From an uncultured Prevotella sp. (GTDB taxonomy: Bacteria; Bacteroidota; Bacteroidia; Bacteroidales; Bacteroidaceae), in the NCBI GenBank assembly GCA_946625715.1, contig CAMOTK010000110.1:1-6692 (forward strand): 6,692 nucleotides of DNA, in the 5' to 3' direction. The translations under genes and the position numbers were made by a program. Shown here in pieces: positions 5,996 through 6,692 of the stretch (positions are counted from its first letter, which is position 1; every line of letters begins with the position of its first letter). The notes under the pieces were generated by a model. It was not told the DNA's origin, searched no databases, and saw nothing but the letters and a program-made list of their open reading frames with translations.

Positions 5996-6692
5996 TAAGT
6001 CAAGTGCTGTAAGACATCCCAGCCTGTCTCGCCCGTCAGCGAAAAGGTGTTCTGACTCTCCGTTACAAAGAAGTCGCCTTCCATCTCCGTCACCTTGTTG
6101 CGCTCAACGGGCACATTCTCAAACTCCTTCTGCATGATGACGTTATCGTCTTTGTCGAGGGCCGACACGCGCAGGTTCAACTTGCCAGTATCGCCCTTCA
6201 GGAAGGTATAAATCGACATAGACAGCGGAGCCTTGTAGCCAGTGACATTATAACGTTTGGTCTGCTGCGAATTGACGTCGGCACCATAACCCGTCACGGC
6301 ATTGAGCACGCCGGTGCCGCCGGTGTAGAAGAACTCAATGGTGGCCAGTTCGGCAGGCAGTTCGTCGTTGATAGTGAAGTTCACTCTGGTCGTTGCCCTC
6401 ATGAGCACGATGTCGTGCTCTTTGGCCTCTTTCGTGACTTCGATGTCGCCATAATAATAGAAGGTATCGGAGTAGCTCAGCTTGTTCGTAAACTGTATGT
6501 TCTCAGGGTCAGACACCACCGGATTGCCGCCATAGCTGCTATGAGCCAGCACCATCAGTTTGTAGGTGCCGGGGGTCAGCGAAAATGCCACCTGCCCATA
6601 GTCGGCATCGCCTTTTGTATGTTCATCGCTCTTTATCTGCGACTTGCCCACCACCTTCTCGCCATCTTTATAAATCACGAAATTCAGGCGCG
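5992..6692 (-). CDS. FimB/Mfa2-type fimbrial anchor lipoprotein, partial (5' end outside window)
   Basis: Only the C-terminal 232 residues are visible and the frame stays open to the right edge. A GTG codon at 6678-6676 could look like a start, but the residues before it (RLNF) continue a strand typical of these proteins, RLNFVIYKDGEKV, so the true start lies beyond 6692. The visible part is rich in beta-strand patterns and shows two segments: a first domain with FSLTPGTYKLMVLAHS and a second starting near LMRATTRVNFTI. This resembles the two-domain FimB/Mfa2 family (Pfam PF08842), outer-membrane lipoproteins that anchor and limit major fimbriae in Porphyromonas and relatives. The assignment rests on recalled family patterns. 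The signal peptide and lipobox are outside the window. The gene is convergent with the phosphatase gene and its TAA overlaps that gene's TAG. Confidence 0.7.
   Translation of the reverse strand, partial: RLNFVIYKDGEKVVGKSQIKSDEHTKGDADYGQVAFSLTPGTYKLMVLAHSSYGGNPVVSDPENIQFTNKLSYSDTFYYYGDIEVTKEAKEHDIVLMRATTRVNFTINDELPAELATIEFFYTGGTGVLNAVTGYGADVNSQQTKRYNVTGYKAPLSMSIYTFLKGDTGKLNLRVSALDKDDNVIMQKEFENVPVERNKVTEMEGDFFVTESQNTFSLTGETGWDVLQHLTY

Noticed and set aside
6676..6678. A GTG that could be the start of the minus-strand fimbrial gene.
   Set aside because: The frame is open upstream to the window edge and the preceding residues (RLNF) continue a family-like beta-strand, so the GTG is an internal valine codon.

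Overview
The window looks like a chromosomal segment from a Bacteroidales bacterium, most plausibly Prevotella or a close relative. Four things point there: promoter elements of the Bacteroidetes type (TTTG and TAnnTTTG), AT-rich leaders without a proper Shine-Dalgarno sequence, a long-form urocanase with a neighbouring histidine ammonia-lyase, and a C-terminal fragment resembling FimB/Mfa2 fimbrial anchor proteins. The genus is an inference. Coding DNA is fairly GC-rich and intergenic DNA is very AT-rich.

Layout. Positions 1-53 are an AT-rich leader with a 7-bp tandem repeat. hutU (54-2054, +) encodes urocanate hydratase and ends just before a perfect 13-bp hairpin terminator (2084-2122). 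The 305-base gap before the next gene also carries three tandem 22-bp repeats with palindromic cores (2132-2197), a 17-bp dyad (2283-2299) and a probable promoter (2323-2330). hutH (2360-3838, +) encodes histidine ammonia-lyase. A 102-base gap with a well-formed promoter (3882-3913) leads into a 684-residue sensor-type protein (3941-5995, +). That protein has a lipoprotein-like signal, a TPR-like helical periplasmic region, one membrane helix and a cytoplasmic SpoIIE/RsbU-type PP2C phosphatase domain. On the opposite strand, a gene that runs off the right edge (5992-6692, -) converges on it, and their stop codons overlap by 4 bases.

How the genes fit together. HutH converts histidine to urocanate and HutU hydrates urocanate to imidazolonepropionate, the first two steps of histidine degradation. 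The later enzymes (imidazolonepropionase, glutamate formimidoyltransferase, formiminotetrahydrofolate cyclodeaminase) are not in the window and could lie upstream of hutU. The two hut genes appear to be transcribed separately, since a strong terminator and a separate promoter region lie between them. The phosphatase and the fimbrial gene have no evident link to histidine use.

No wholly new system is evident. The points most worth a second look are the 22-bp palindromic repeat array and the dyad in front of hutH, the periplasmic-sensor PP2C phosphatase without a visible partner, and the animal-like urocanase that lacks the conserved cysteine of the short bacterial form.
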